Positions 22,369 through 33,589 of a DNA stretch of 64,000 bases are shown here, piece by piece. The position numbers were made by a program, and so were the translations under genes. The notes beneath the pieces were generated by a model. That model had not been told where the DNA came from. It worked only from the letters and a program-made list of their open reading frames with translations, and made no database searches. Source of the DNA: Miscanthus floridulus (taxonomy: Eukaryota > Streptophyta > Magnoliopsida > Poales > Poaceae). Position 1 is the first letter of the stretch. Every line of letters starts with the position of its first letter. Location of the stretch: the NCBI RefSeq assembly GCF_019320115.1, contig NC_089597.1, positions 122,126,951 to 122,190,950 on the forward strand, read 5' to 3'.

Positions 22369-23434
22369 GGGTAGTCCCAATGGATGGTTTCTTGACATAG
22401 TTTTCAAGAGAGAAAATGAGCAATTAATATGTAGTAGAAACTATCCTCCCCAACCCATGGTTTTCATATTAATTTCTATACAAAGGATAACTTAAATACA
22501 GCAAAAAAAAGAAGCAGATCAACTGTGGCTAGCAACAATATAGCCTCATATCATATGCATAGTCGACAGTATGTTTGCATCAAACACTTTGTAACGCCTA
22601 GCTTTCCAGAGAAGCCATCAGTTCACGCAGGTATCCAGAAGCCACCATCTACAAAGGAACAATTTCATATCAACAAAAAAAATAGTTTAACAAGATGCAA
22701 TGAATCAGCCAAAAAAAAAACAAAAAGCAATACAAATTGGTAGACAGCAGGTAGCCAACATAACGAATCGAAGTAACTAGTAACTACGAAGATTACAGAA
22801 GGCGTTCCTGAAGATCCACATGACGAGGCGAGGGTGTGAGGGCGCGGATCAAGGCGGCGCGGCGGGAAGCGAAGTCCCTGAAGATCCACTCCGTGGTGTA
22901 CGACACTACGACGGCGGGCAGAACGCCGCCGCCGCGGGCGCAGGGGATGCATCTCCATGGGCGCTCCCGTGGCCTGGCCGTGCAGGAGCTGCGAGCATGC
23001 TGGAGCGCTGGTGCAGAGGATGGTCTGGCCGTGCAGAGGTTGGTCTGGTAGCGCCGAGCGTGGAGAACTCGCGAGCAGGGGTGGCGGTGGAGAGTCCATG
23101 GTAGCCGCCCAGCACAGCAGCTAGCGTCGAGCAGCTGGCCTGTGCAGGAAGCGAGCGCGGGCGGGAAGGACGCGCGCGCGGGAGCTGGCGAGGCGGCGGC
23201 GGCGCACAGGATCCGCAAGGAAGGGGATCGGAGTCCTCCCAATACTGTTTCCGTGTTTCGCTCGTTTCTTCACGCCTTGATCCTCGTGACGACGCCGAGT
23301 CTTGGTGGAGAAACCGTTTCTCCGATTTGCAATCTCTCTCCACGTTAAATCTACCGCCACCTCGACAATTTACTTAGCTGTCACCCTAATTAAGATGGAT
23401 AGAAACTATTATTAATATCTCATTGGAACTGCAC
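22369..23434. mobile_element. Harbinger-like non-autonomous element with a GC-rich insert (1066 bp)
   Basis: Ends GGGTAGTCCCAATGG and the diverged inverted partner CATTGGAACTGCAC are flanked by TAA at 22366-22368 and 23435-23437, the PIF/Harbinger target type. The two sub-ends are AT-rich, but 22800-23345 is strongly GC-rich, with overlapping minus-strand open frames of 144-149 codons (23242-22793, 23343-22906). No protein family was recognised in them. The abrupt composition change suggests captured host DNA. Confidence 0.5.
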
Positions 23435-23437
23435 TAA

Positions 23438-24371
23438 GAGACTCGTATTTGAAAATCGATGATTAATATATAGAGACCCATATTTAAGAGACTCGTTATT
23501 GGTATATCTTAGATGTTGCCTTCTTCTTAAAAGACCCACGTATGCAGATCTATTTACAAAGGCTGTTATTTTTTTTTTTTTGAACTATCTCTATAAATAG
23601 ACTGGCTATCTCAAAAAATCACTAGTATTTTTGGAGACAGAAATACTTTTCGACCGCTCCATTAAATGAAAAGAGCTATATTCTAAAATTGTGTTTTAGT
23701 AAAATGGTGGTCAGTGGAAGCATGTTGGCAAAAGTGAGGTTGTACAAGTTGTAGTAGGCTCGAGAGCTACTAGCAAGTCACCTAGGTCGTCGATAGAGAG
23801 AGCACTAGAGCAGGCAACACGGTACAGGGGAGACCTCTTCTTGACTTTAACCATAGCCAGGCTATTGTGCACATGGGCTGCGATACGGGTCGTTGTTTCT
23901 TCAATGATCTGCGACGATATGGATCTACTCAACTCAGCGTGTACGTACATTCAAGTTTCACTTTTCATGACGAAATATGCATGTCCACGTCATATTGAAT
24001 TTGACAAATGGAAGAAATGGTTTGAGAGGTATTGGGCTTGGCTGCATGCTATTTCATTGCACCTAAGGCCAGCCCCAACGCGCCACTGGCTATTAGCCTC
24101 AGGCTCCACGTCTGCTGCCTTCAGCTCACACGGATTGATGGCTCTGCAGATAGTCAGGTCTTCCACAACGCTGTTTTTTTACTGGTAACCCATGAGTCAC
24201 ATAGGATCGGATAAAAAAATAGGTACCCTCTATATTTATCATAGTGACTTGCAGAAGCTACGTATGTTTAGGGAGAGAAGGTGGTACATATTAAAAAAGA
24301 AGAGGAAGAGAAAATAAAGGTGAGGTAAGATGAAAGAAAAAAGTTTCTTTATAAACCACAAGTAGTGATAG
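23438..24371. other. Non-coding stretch
   Basis: AT-rich, with an 11-T run at 23570 and no recognisable gene. Open frames around 23711-24188 are short and show no family motif. The phrase GGCCAGCCCCAACGC at about 24068 resembles the start of common grass MITEs but no partner end was found. Confidence 0.4.
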
Positions 24372-24496
24372 GCACTGTTCGTTTGTCTTATAATCTATAC
24401 TTTTTAGCTTATTTTTTAGCTGGAACAGTGTTTTTCTCTCACAACAAATCAGCCGGAACAGTGTTTCGGCTTGTTTTTTTAGCGAAACGAACAGGG
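24372..24496. mobile_element. Small MITE of the CTGTTCGTTT / AAACGAACAG family
   Basis: Terminal inverted repeats CACTGTTCGTTT and GAAACGAACAGGG bound about 125 bp. The inside carries AACAGTGTTTTTCTCTCA and ACAAATCAG, shared with the copies at 36961-37080, 38254-38332 and 42659-42774. No clear target duplication was seen. Confidence 0.6.
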
Positions 24497-24581
24497 CCAT
24501 AGTCTACATTATGTGAATAGTAGTCTCAACATTTTTTAGTCTATATGAATGGCTTTATTTGTACTAGAATCACTAAGAATG

Positions 24582-26494
24582 TGAAAGCTCTAGTTTGGTT
24601 TTGGTTAATTGATGAAACACTAAGTGCTAACCTAGTTTATCAAGATGATTATGAGATAGGTAGCACTACTCTAAGTGATGAAGCAATGGCGAAGATCATG
24701 ACAATGGTGATGGCATGGTGATGGTCAAATGCTTAAACTTAAAAAAGAAGAAAGAGAAAAACAAAAGGCTCAAGGCAAAGGTATAAAATGTAGGAGCCAT
24801 TTTGTTTTAGTGATCAAGACACTTAGTGAGTGTGATCACATTTATGATAGATAGCCGTACTATTAAGAGGAGTGAAACTCGTATCGGAATGCGGTTATCA
24901 AAGTGCCACTAGATGCTCTAACTCATTGCATATGCATTTAGGATCTAGTGGAGTGCTAACACCCTTGAAAATGTTTGTAAAAATATGCTAACACTTGTGC
25001 ATAAGGTGATACACTTGGTAGTGTTGGCACATCTATATTCGGCGCTTTTGGGAAAATAAAATACCTATTTTCTATTGCACCGGATGTAAATTCTTGTGGT
25101 TGGCTCTTTAGAGCAAGGGTGAAGAAGTTAGAAGTGAAAATAAGTTGATCACGAAGTTGCTGGCGTCGGTCAACTGACCGGACGCTGGACCTGAGATGCA
25201 CCGGACGCTGGTTTCTGCGTCTGGTCAAACTGACATGGCGACACAGTGACAAGGGTATTGCACCGGACGCTGGTCTGTGTCCGGTCAAGGTGGATCGGAC
25301 GCGTCCGGTCGAAAAAATATGCCTCGAGGAGCTTACTGGAAACGACCGGACGCTGGGGCTTCAGCGTCCGGTCAGTTTTACCGGAGCGTCCGGTCAGCTT
25401 CGTAGCCGTTGAAATCTAACGAACAGCGTTTGAAGCTGGTGACGCGTGGCGTCCATCGGGCGACCGAACGCTGAGGGCCAGCGTCCGGTCAGTATGACCG
25501 GAGCGTCCGGTCAGAGCGCGTTTTGCCCAGTGAAGGAGTATAACGGCTCTATTTGATGGGGGCTCTATTTATAGCCCTATGGCCGGCTCAAGGGAGCACT
25601 CTTGCACATTTTCATTGACATAGCAACCTTGTGAGCTTAGCCAAAGTTCTCTTACTCATCTCCATCATTGATTCATCATCTTTGTAAGATTGGGAGAGAA
25701 TCCAAGTGCATTGCTTGAGTGATTGCATCTAGAGGCACTTGGTATTCGTGTTGCGCTGCGGATTTCGTTTGTTACTCTTGGTGGTTGCCACCACCTAGAC
25801 GGTTGAAGCAGCAGTGGAGGATCGGCACGAGTTGGTGATTGTTCGTGGCCGTCTTCGGTGATTGTGAGGGGAGTTGTACCTTCCCCGGCGGAGCGCCGAA
25901 AGGTAACTCTAGTAAATTGCTCATGTCATTGAGTTACCTCACTTGTGGGTCGGTTCTTGCGGTGTCCAATCATGTGGACGAGGTTTTTGAAACACCTCTT
26001 AGCCGCCGAACCACCAAGTATTGGTCGACACAACGGGGACGTAGCGTGTTGGCAAGCACGTGAACCTCGGGAGAAAATCGATTGTCTCTCTTCTTTGGCA
26101 TTCTCCCGGTGATTGGCTATATATTAATCTTGTGATTGGTTCATTCCCTACACGTCGGTATAATCACTCTACTCACTCATTTACATTCTTGCAAACTAGT
26201 TGATACAAGCTCTTTAGTATAATTAGAATTGAGAGCTTGTTTTATTATTTACATTTATCTAGTTGAGCTCTTTAGAGTAGCAAGGTTGAGAGCTCTTAGT
26301 GAGTAATTACATAGCAAGTTTATGTGCCTAAGTATTCATTGCAATTAGAATTATTAGATAGGTGGCTTGCAACCCTTGTAGAGCTAGAGCAAGTTTGCAT
26401 TACGCTATTTATCATACTAATCAAATTGCTCTAGTTGATTTGTAGATTTTTAAATAGGCTATTCACCCCCCTCTAGCCATATTAGGACCTTTCA
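24582..26494 (+). repeat. Solo LTR of a second SIRE/Maximus-like family (1913 bp)
   Basis: Begins TGAAAGCTCTAGTTTGG and ends AGGACCTTTCA, flanked by perfect 5-bp duplications GAATG (24577-24581 and 26495-26499). There is no internal region, so it is a solo LTR left by recombination between LTRs. It has the same plan as the 1.57-kb SIRE LTRs: CCGGACGC cluster (25165-25520), TATTTATA (25566-25573), C-rich 3' end, but a different sequence, so it is a related family. Confidence 0.93.
25165..25520 (+). repeat. CCGGACGC motif cluster in the solo LTR
   Basis: About 15 copies of GACCGGACGCTG, GAGCGTCCGGTCA and near variants in both orientations, directly upstream of the TATA-like sequence. The cluster is the part of the LTR most similar to the other SIRE-type LTRs. 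Confidence 0.88.
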
Positions 26495-26514
26495 GAATGT
26501 TAGCCTTCATTGGT

Positions 26515-27195
26515 GGTGAAACAGAGTCTTTGCCGAGTGCAAACTGCTTTGCCGAGTGTCAAAAATCGGGCACTCGGCAAAGACCTTCTTTATCGAGTGT
26601 CGCACTCGGCAAAGAGTTTTTTGCCGAGTGCCGGGCACTCGGCAAAGAACTTTTTTGCCGAGTTCCAGGCTCTCGGTAAAAGCGCAGCACTCGACATAGG
26701 CTACCCCGCGTAACGGTGTAAGGCCACATCCTTCTTTGCCGAGTGCCTGCTGTTAGGCACTCGGCAAAGTTTTTTTTAGAAAATACTTTATCGAGTGCCC
26801 CTGACACGACACTCGACAAAGATTTAAATTTTTTTTTGAAATGTCTTTCTCGAGTGCCCCAGATCTAGCACTCGGCAAAGTATTATTTTTTTTTGGAAAA
26901 TACTTTGCCGAGTGCCCCTGACACGGCACTCGGTAAAGATTTAATTTTTTTTTTGAAATGTCTTTGTCGAGTGCCCCAGATCTGGCACTCGACAAAGTTT
27001 TTTTTGGAAAATACTTTATTGAGTGCCCCTGACACGGCACTCGGCAGAGATTTAATTTTTTTTGAAATGTCTTTGCCCACTCGGCAAAGAGGAAATTTCT
27101 AAAAAAATTCAAAAACCTCTTTGTCGAGCGTCTTATTCTTGGCAGTCGGCAAAGACCCTCTTTGTCGAGTGTCATGCCCCGACACTCGGCAAAGT
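26515..27195. repeat. CACTA subterminal array, left outer
   Basis: More than a dozen TTTGCCGAGTG(CC) and GGCACTCGGCAAAG motifs in both orientations, separated by T-rich spacers, with a duplicated block (TTTTTGAAATGTCTTTG and GAAAATACTTT units) repeated three to four times. These are the expected transposase-binding repeats of CACTA elements. Confidence 0.88.
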
Positions 27196-27419
27196 TTTTT
27201 TTATTTTTTTTTGTTTTTGGCCTCCAAATTTTTTGTGCGGCCCTTTTAAAGTACCAGAAACTCCTAATTAGAATTTTAGGATTTTTTGTCGCTTTTTGAT
27301 ATATTTAGTTACTTTATTTTGTTTACTTCAATTTTTTTGAAAAAAATAAATTTGAACTGCACGTGGTACGAATAATGGAATTTAATGATTCAAAAAATGA
27401 TAGTCATGTTAGTGAGTGT

Positions 27420-27905
27420 AGTGTGAGATCGTATCTTGGAACGAACCCGAAATTTTGGACATCTTGTTCACGAAACATGACCGCGAACTTGCATGCGAAG
27501 TGTTTTTAAATTCTATAAAAAGCAAACGAAGTTCGAAAATCATGAAACTTGTTGAGATATCGTGATATCGTATGTGGAGGCTGTGACAAAAATTTGAAAA
27601 GGTTTCACGCAAGTTGTCACGTACGATGCTTGCAAACCGAAGAATCTCCGAAGAAGTTTCATGATTTTGTGAAGAGGCCGACCAGGTGGTAAGCATCGTA
27701 CATGACAAACTTACACGAAAACCTCCTTAATTTTTTATCATAGACTCCACATATGATATCATGGCATCTCAACAAGTTTCAAGATTTTTGGTCTTCGTTT
27801 GTTTTTTATAGAATTTAAAAACAACTCGACCGTAAGTTCATGGTCATGTTTTGTGAACAATATGTTCGAAATTGGTGGTCTATTTCTGAATACGGCATCA
27901 CATTA
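27420..27905. repeat. Inverted repeat inside the CACTA left end
   Basis: DNA at 27435-27640 (GAAATTTTGGACATCTTGTTC, CATGAAACTTGTTGAGAT, CACGTACGATGCTTGC) recurs inverted and diverged at 27690-27880 (GCATCGTACATGAC, ATCTCAACAAGTTTC, GAACAATATGTTCG). The arms are about 200 bp with a ~50-bp loop; no coding sequence seen. Confidence 0.7.
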
Positions 27906-28119
27906 TACTAAATAACATGAATATTATTTTTCCATTCATTTTTTTCATTATTCGAATGACTAACAGTTATAATTTGAATTATTCAAGAAAAATCAATTAA
28001 ATAAAATAAATTAAAGAAATATACGAAAAGTCTGAGAAATATGCCACATTGGAACATGAAGTACCAGGTATTGTATGAGGATTACAGAAAAAGTTTATGA
28101 GCAGAAAGAAAAAAAATAA

Positions 28120-28435
28120 AAACGGTTTGCCGAGTGTCTGTGTTTGGCGCTCGACAAATGAGCCTCTTTGCCGAGTGTCAGGACGGCTGGCACTCGGCAA
28201 TTTTTTTTTTATTAAAAAAAACCCTCTTTGCCGAGTGTCAGCCGTCCTGGCACTCGGCAACGAATTTTAAAAAATTTAAAAATACTTTGCTGAGTGCTAG
28301 ATCGGGGCACTCGGCAAAGAATTTTTTTAAAAAAAACTCTCTTTGTCGAGTGTCAGGCTAGGTGGCACTCAGCAAAGAATTCAAAAAATAAAAAAATTCT
28401 TTGCCAACTAGGGGGCACTCAGCAAAGAGGGGATT
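28120..28435. repeat. CACTA subterminal array, left inner
   Basis: A second block of TTTGCCGAGTGTC / GGCACTCGGCAA motifs after the AT-rich foldback region. It ends at a GC-rich stretch (28440-28770) that looks like the 5' untranslated exon of the captured gene, followed by a GGTGAGG donor-like site at 28770. Confidence 0.82.
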
Positions 28436-29989
28436 TAAACACACACCGCGCACACGCACGTACGCCCGCGCCCCCCAAACCCCATCCGTCCCTAAACCCT
28501 ACTACCCGGTGGCGACTGGTGAGGCTCCTGGCGGCGGCGGGGCGGCAGGGCTCCGGGGCGGCTCGGGAGTACTAGCCGAGCTCCTAGGTGCAGGTGGTTG
28601 TCCGGCTGTGGCTGAAGCCCGAGGGGCGAGGGCAGTCGTCCGGCGGCGGCCAGGTCACCAGACCGGGGGAGGCTGGAGTGGCCGACGGACGGCGGCAGCC
28701 AGCAGCCAGGACGTCGGGCGGCCAGCGGGCAGGGGCAGTGGCAGCGGACTGCAGCCAGCACAGCAAAGGTGAGGATTCACTGATTCAGGAACGTGAATTT
28801 GTGAGCCGTGATGTCTGATTCATAGCATTATTATTGCATACTATTGATTTTTAGTTAGTAGCGTGCATATATTTTTTCCCATAGATTTCTTTTGGTTTGC
28901 AAAAATGCAGAACAAAACAGTTTATTTGTGAATTTAAAGCAAAATGTGGTTATTTTGTAATTTCCCTAATTCGTTAGTTTCATGTATATATCTTAGAGTT
29001 GAACAGTGTGTGTCAGTAATCAGCAATATACCACTATGAACTATATTTTGGACATTTGCATTGAACCTGTTTTTTTATTAGGATTAGGAAATAGCCTAGC
29101 ATGGGGAAGAGGCAGAGGAAGACTCCTGGGCGTGCGCCGGCACGGGGCCTTCCAAAGTCCAAGCGGACCGATGAGCTAGCGGCAATGTCTGATTCTGAGC
29201 TGTGAGGCCTCATTTCTTTGTTTCTGAAGAGCATGCATTTGGTTGTTCCTGTTGGCTGATGCGTGCTTTGTCGTTGTTTTGTCTCTGATTTCTGTTTCGC
29301 AGTCCACAAGCAGCGGGACATGATCCCTTTCGACGCCGATGATGGTTAGTGCTCTAGTTTTGGTGCTATTGGGGATTTCAATTTGCTTTGTCCATCTGCG
29401 AGCAACTTACTAAGACATTTTGATTCTCTTTCTTTTTGCTGGGTTTTTCGTTGTGTTTCAGTAAGGGAGTCGGAGGATGATGATGTGGAGCAGCCTGTGT
29501 TTGACCTCGAGGTATTTTTAACGCCTTATTACTGACTGAGTTCTCCATGAGTTCACATTGTACGTAGAAAGCTACAAATTATATAGGTGGTAACTTTCAA
29601 GGGTTTTGGATGATTAAATACAAGTATTGATGTTTGGATGGATAGCACAGCTCCATTACCTTGTTTTCAGTCATTTATTTTGCTCATTTAGCCTAGACTA
29701 GTGCTGCAACAGTGGATTGGTTGTGCTGCTGCTGGATCATATGATTTGTTGCTGATGTTTTTTTTTTCATTTTTATTTGATGATAGCTTATTTTGGGGTA
29801 ACATGTTGCCACCGTATTTCTGGGTTCTGGGTTGACATTGGTATACACTATATAGAGCGCTGCCTTCTCCCTTGTAAGGGGTACTGTGGGTCAAATGGCT
29901 AGTATCGAACACAATATTTGCTCAATTTCTCATCATTGTGTTGCTAATGTGAATGGAATGTGATATGATGATACAACTACAACACATTA

Positions 29990-30335
29990 GGGTGTGTTTA
30001 GTTGGGGAGGTGAAAATTTTTGGATGTCACATCGGATGTGTCGGAAGGACGTTGGGAGGGCTTTTTTGATACTAATAAAAAAATAAATTACAGAACCCAT
30101 CAGGAAACTGCGAGACGAATCTAATGATACTAATTAATCGGTCATTAGCACATGTGGGTTACTGTAGCACTTAAGGCTTTTCATGGACTAATTAGGCTTA
30201 AAAGATTCGTCTCACGATTTTGCCGAGAACTGTGCAATTAGTTTTTTTTTTCGTCTACAATTAGTACTCCATGCATGTGTCCAAACATGCTCTTTTACTG
30301 TAGGAGCCAAAAAATTTTGGAAACTAAACACGCCC
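29990..30335. mobile_element. Tourist-like MITE (346 bp), TSD TTA
   Basis: Ends GGGTGTGTTTAGTT and AACTAAACACGCCC are inverted repeats, flanked by TTA at 29987-29989 and 30336-30338. Internal text (AAATTACAGAACCC, GACTAATTAGGCTTAAAAGA) is shared with the element at 40539-40839. It lies in the last intron of the captured gene. Confidence 0.85.
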
Positions 30336-30429
30336 TTACTGGCTTTACATTGTGCTGTACTGCTGGCATCCTATGTTCCTATGTAATGTAAATGAACCTG
30401 ATATGTTAAATGCCAAATGATTAAAAATC

Positions 30430-31190
30430 AGTGTTCCAAAAAAAGGTACTAAACGTGCACCTAGACACGATTAGCTGGTAATTGGAGCCATGCTGGGTCG
30501 ATTAGGCACTGTGTGGCCAATAAGCTCTGGACACGCCTAGGCTCTTCGCCTACGCGTGAGCGCAGACACAGGAAAAGCAGTGGCGACTGGCGAGGCCTCC
30601 TCACCACTTCGTGTTGCCACCAATGTAGCCTCGTCCCAGTTCCCTTCTCCCTCATCCTGTTAGTTCTCAGCTTCCCATCAACCGTGTACGGGTGCGCGTG
30701 TGCGTCAGCTAAGCGTGGTGGGGCTGTTGAGCCTTGGGGAGTCAGTGATTACAGTTCATGTGCCCCCTCGTGTGGAAACTGGTGGATGGAGCACGTCTTT
30801 GCAGTGTGTTTGTGTGTCGTGCATGTCCTGCAGCGCTCGAGCTGTCTCTGTGAGATACATTTCTATTGTTTTCTCTTGAACTTGCTATTTGCAAAACTCA
30901 TTACTTCCCTGTTGTCGTAATTTTCTTCTGATACTCTGTTCTCAAATGCTAATAACTTGATAAATGTGCCTTGTTTGTGCTGCCTTGTGCCTTGTTTGCC
31001 CTGAAGTTGTCTCTGTTAATACTCTGCTTTTTCTTCATCTGTGCTGGTGCCTCCTGATCTTGCTCCCAGCATCAAATAATCTAATAAATTATAAAAAAGC
31101 AGAAACACTTAATCACGTTTAATCTACACTTAGGCGCTCTAGGTACTAGGCTGTGGCCACTGCCTAGCACCTTTTGGAACCTTGGTTAAA
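30430..31190. mobile_element. Probable non-autonomous DNA element in the last intron
   Basis: GTTCCAAAA..GGTACTAAACGTGCACCTAG at 30433 has a diverged inverted partner CTAGCACCTTTTGGAACC near 31168-31185. The inside is non-coding with a GC-rich patch at 30540-30840. Ends and target duplication are not exact. Confidence 0.4.
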
Positions 31191-31947
31191 ACCTGTACTT
31201 CTGTACTAGTTGATGTTATTCTTATCTTCTATCTGTTTGACTTATTCTATGATCTTATTTATTTAGGGTGTTTCTGATAGCGAAAGTGAGGACAGCAAAG
31301 GAGAAGTGTCTGGTGACATGGCTGAAGCTGATTATGAAGAATGGGACAAAGGGTGTATTTCAAGATGTAAGTTTGTGAATAGCTCTTACCAAAACCAAGG
31401 TGATTGGTTGGAATGTTCCTGCTGGTATTGTTGTACATTTGATTGGATCCTAGAATGGTCATTTAGGACTAACAATGATGGTCTACGGAGTCCAAATTTC
31501 TCATCAGAGTTTGATTGATAGTGATGTGAGGTGTTTCTCCTAGTAAAGAAAGTCATATGTGATTGTACTTTTCCTGTCTTTTCCCCTTTACAATTGATAA
31601 TGTATTGCTGTACTGGTGAGGAGCTAATGAATAGAGATAGATGGGTGCAGCAAATGAGTAGAATAGATGGGTGCTTAGGGTGGATGTGGCCCAGCCTTTG
31701 CTTATGCTGAATATATAGGCTGAAGCACACTTTAGAAGTGTATTTTCAATTTTGTGATGACTTTGCTTTTCAGCCTTGACTATGGCACTGAATGTTACGT
31801 GTACCATTTTTTTTATTTGGAATATATATGTGATGGATGAGATATATATATATATGTGATGAATGAGATATATATGTGATATATGTTTGTATGAATTTAT
31901 TTGTCATGATGGAATGTAAAAAAAAAAATCAAAAATTGCTGTTTTGA

Positions 31948-32479
31948 GTCACTTTGTCGAGTGTTGCACCCGGCAAAGGACCCCGTTGCCGAGTGTCATG
32001 GTCACAGCACTCGGCAAAGCTGGAAAAATGGGCGCTCGGAAAACCATTTTTCCAGCTTTGCCGCACTTGGCAAAGATTTTTTAAAAAAATACAAACTTTG
32101 CCGAGTGCCAGACAGAGGACACTCGGCAAAGATTTTTTTTAAAAAAAAAATTCAAACTTTGCCGAGTGCCAGCCAGAGGGCACTCGGCAAATTCAAACTT
32201 TGTCGAGCGGCGGCTAGGGGCACTCGGCAAAAAAAAATTAAAAAAAAAATCTTTACCGAGTGCCTGCAGGGTTGGCACTCGGCAAAGAGACCGTCAACGG
32301 GGCCGGCGCCGTGATGGTCGCTTTTCTTTGCCGAGTGCCCCTGGGGCTCTCGGCAAAGCCTTTGCCGAGGGTCCGATAAAAGACACTCGGCAAAGAGGGC
32401 TTTGCCGATCAATTTTTTGCCATGTGTTCTTTGCCGAGTGCAATTTGGGCACTTGGCAAAGAACCTGAATCCAGTAGTG
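31948..32479. repeat. CACTA subterminal array and right terminus
   Basis: A dozen or more TTTGCCGAGTG / CACTCGGCAAAG motifs, then the terminal CCTGAATCCAGTAGTG. Short A-runs separate the motifs. Confidence 0.88.
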
Positions 32480-32482
32480 GTA

Positions 32483-32901
32483 GTTTCCTGCAGAAGAACT
32501 AGGTGCCCAATCTGACAAAAGCTGGAGCCATCGCTGGGTAAGCGTTGTGAAGATAGTCGGGGTGTTTGGCTGATCCAGTTTGGAAAATCTGGACGGCTGA
32601 TTTCGGTTGATTCAATAGTGTTCTGTAAGAGAGAATAAGCTGAAATAAGTTGAGACTAGACGAGGAGACCATGCCAAGTGCTTGTTAGCTTGTGCCGTGT
32701 TTTAGTGCCTATTAGCTTGTGACATGTTTTTGCAGAAGGTGAGTGAGAAAGACTAAAAAGGTTCTGACAAAGTTAAAGTTGCTTTTTCATTTAAATGTTG
32801 CTCTGGGATGGGATTAAGTTAGCCTCATGTGTTCTATGTCAACATGGCATGTTACTTTAAGCTGAAGCATATGATATGATATGCCTGCATTGGGCCTGCT
32901 C
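32483..32901. other. Non-coding stretch right of the CACTA element
   Basis: No gene seen. Fragments such as GAGAGAATAAGCTGAAATAAG resemble internal parts of grass MITEs but no paired ends were found. Confidence 0.4.
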
Positions 32902-32904
32902 TAA

Positions 32905-33041
32905 GGGCTTGTTTGCATGTTATCATATTCACCTCAATTCACGTATGTTGGGTGGATTGGGTGAAATTTAGTTTAAGTTACACTCCAATCCACTCAAACA
33001 CATATGGATTGATGTGAATACGATAACATCCAAACAAGGCT
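32905..33041. mobile_element. Small Tourist-like MITE (137 bp), TSD TAA
   Basis: The first 36 bases (from GGGCTTGTTTGCATG) pair with the last 36 with about five mismatches, so the element is nearly all terminal inverted repeat. TAA stands at 32902-32904 and 33042-33044. Confidence 0.75.
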
Positions 33042-33044
33042 TAA

Positions 33045-33589
33045 AATAATTTCTCTTTATTTTAGATATCATGTTTTTCCTATTTGCTCCATTTTATGTC
33101 GTACCAATCCTATCCTATTCATATATATATTTTTCCATTCATATATGTCTTTTCATTTCTTGACTCTAGACAAAACCAAAAACTTTTCATGCAATCCATA
33201 CACCCTAAGTTTTAATTTTCCTTTGTTTTGGAATTCTATAGTTTTTAAATTTTGTCCTTTCTTCCTATAATTTTTTTTTTCATTCTTATGTTTTACCTTC
33301 ATGTGTTCCAAACACGTTCTCAGTCTTTTTTACTTCCTCTCTCTCTCTTTCACTGTGAGGTTTCACTGCTTGAACACCGGTTCTCATTTCAGAATAAAAA
33401 CATGGAAACATAATACAATAAAAATAGCCCAAACATAATTTTTCCTACAAAACACAGTAACTTTTGAAAAGCTTAAAGAATTTATGCTTTGTTCGAAAGT
33501 GCTGAAAAGGTGAAAAATAAATGGAAGTCATGCCGCTGGTAGACAGTGAGACAGATTCACAGGTACCCTCCCACAATTGGTTCCACGAC
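33045..33589. other. AT-rich non-coding stretch
   Basis: T-rich DNA with no gene. It resembles decayed MITE sequence (TTCCAAACACGTTCT at 33306) without clear ends. Confidence 0.4.

Larger units (their letters stand above)
29101..31366 (+). pseudogene. Captured exons resembling a Sas10/Utp3 (THALLANA-type) gene
   Basis: Four exon-like blocks with GT/AG borders: 29101-29201 (MGKRQRKTPGRAPARG), 29303-29344 (HKQRDMIPFDADD), 29462-29511 (RESEDDDVEQPVFDLE) and 31267-31366 (GVSDSESEDSKGEVSG, EEWDKG). Blocks 3 to 5 join in frame. The first junction is out of frame, so coding is broken there. Acidic N-terminal sequence with HKQRD is typical of plant Sas10/Utp3 proteins, small-subunit processome factors for 18S rRNA processing. 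The remainder of the gene is absent, and the fragment lies between the two subterminal arrays of a CACTA element. The family name is from memory of the motif and needs a search; capture with introns implies a DNA-level event. Confidence 0.55.
26500..32479. mobile_element. CACTA (CMC/En-Spm) element with captured gene exons
   Basis: Two dense arrays of the subterminal motif CTTTGCCGAGTG / CACTCGGCAAAG (26515-28435 and 31948-32460) flank about 3.5 kb of unrelated DNA. The right end reads GAATCCAGTAGTG, the complement of the usual CACTACTGGATTC terminus, ending at 32479. The left CACTA end is not certain: CACTAAGAATG at 24571, cut by the solo LTR at 24582, is a candidate but is not a good inverted match, and 3-bp duplications do not agree. 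No transposase was seen, so it is non-autonomous. Internal exons resemble a Sas10/Utp3 gene. Confidence 0.8.

Noticed and set aside
24571..24581. CACTAAGAATG as the confirmed left end of the CACTA element
   Set aside because: Only five bases agree with the right terminus and the 3-bp flanks differ. Reported as a possibility only.
26515..28435. Open frames with repeated LCRVP / LPSA text
   Set aside because: Translations of the CACTA subterminal motif TTTGCCGAGTG, not proteins.
28401..28818. Gly/Arg-rich frames in the GC-rich part of the CACTA element
   Set aside because: More likely the untranslated leader of the captured gene; no motif in any frame and a donor-like site follows at 28770.
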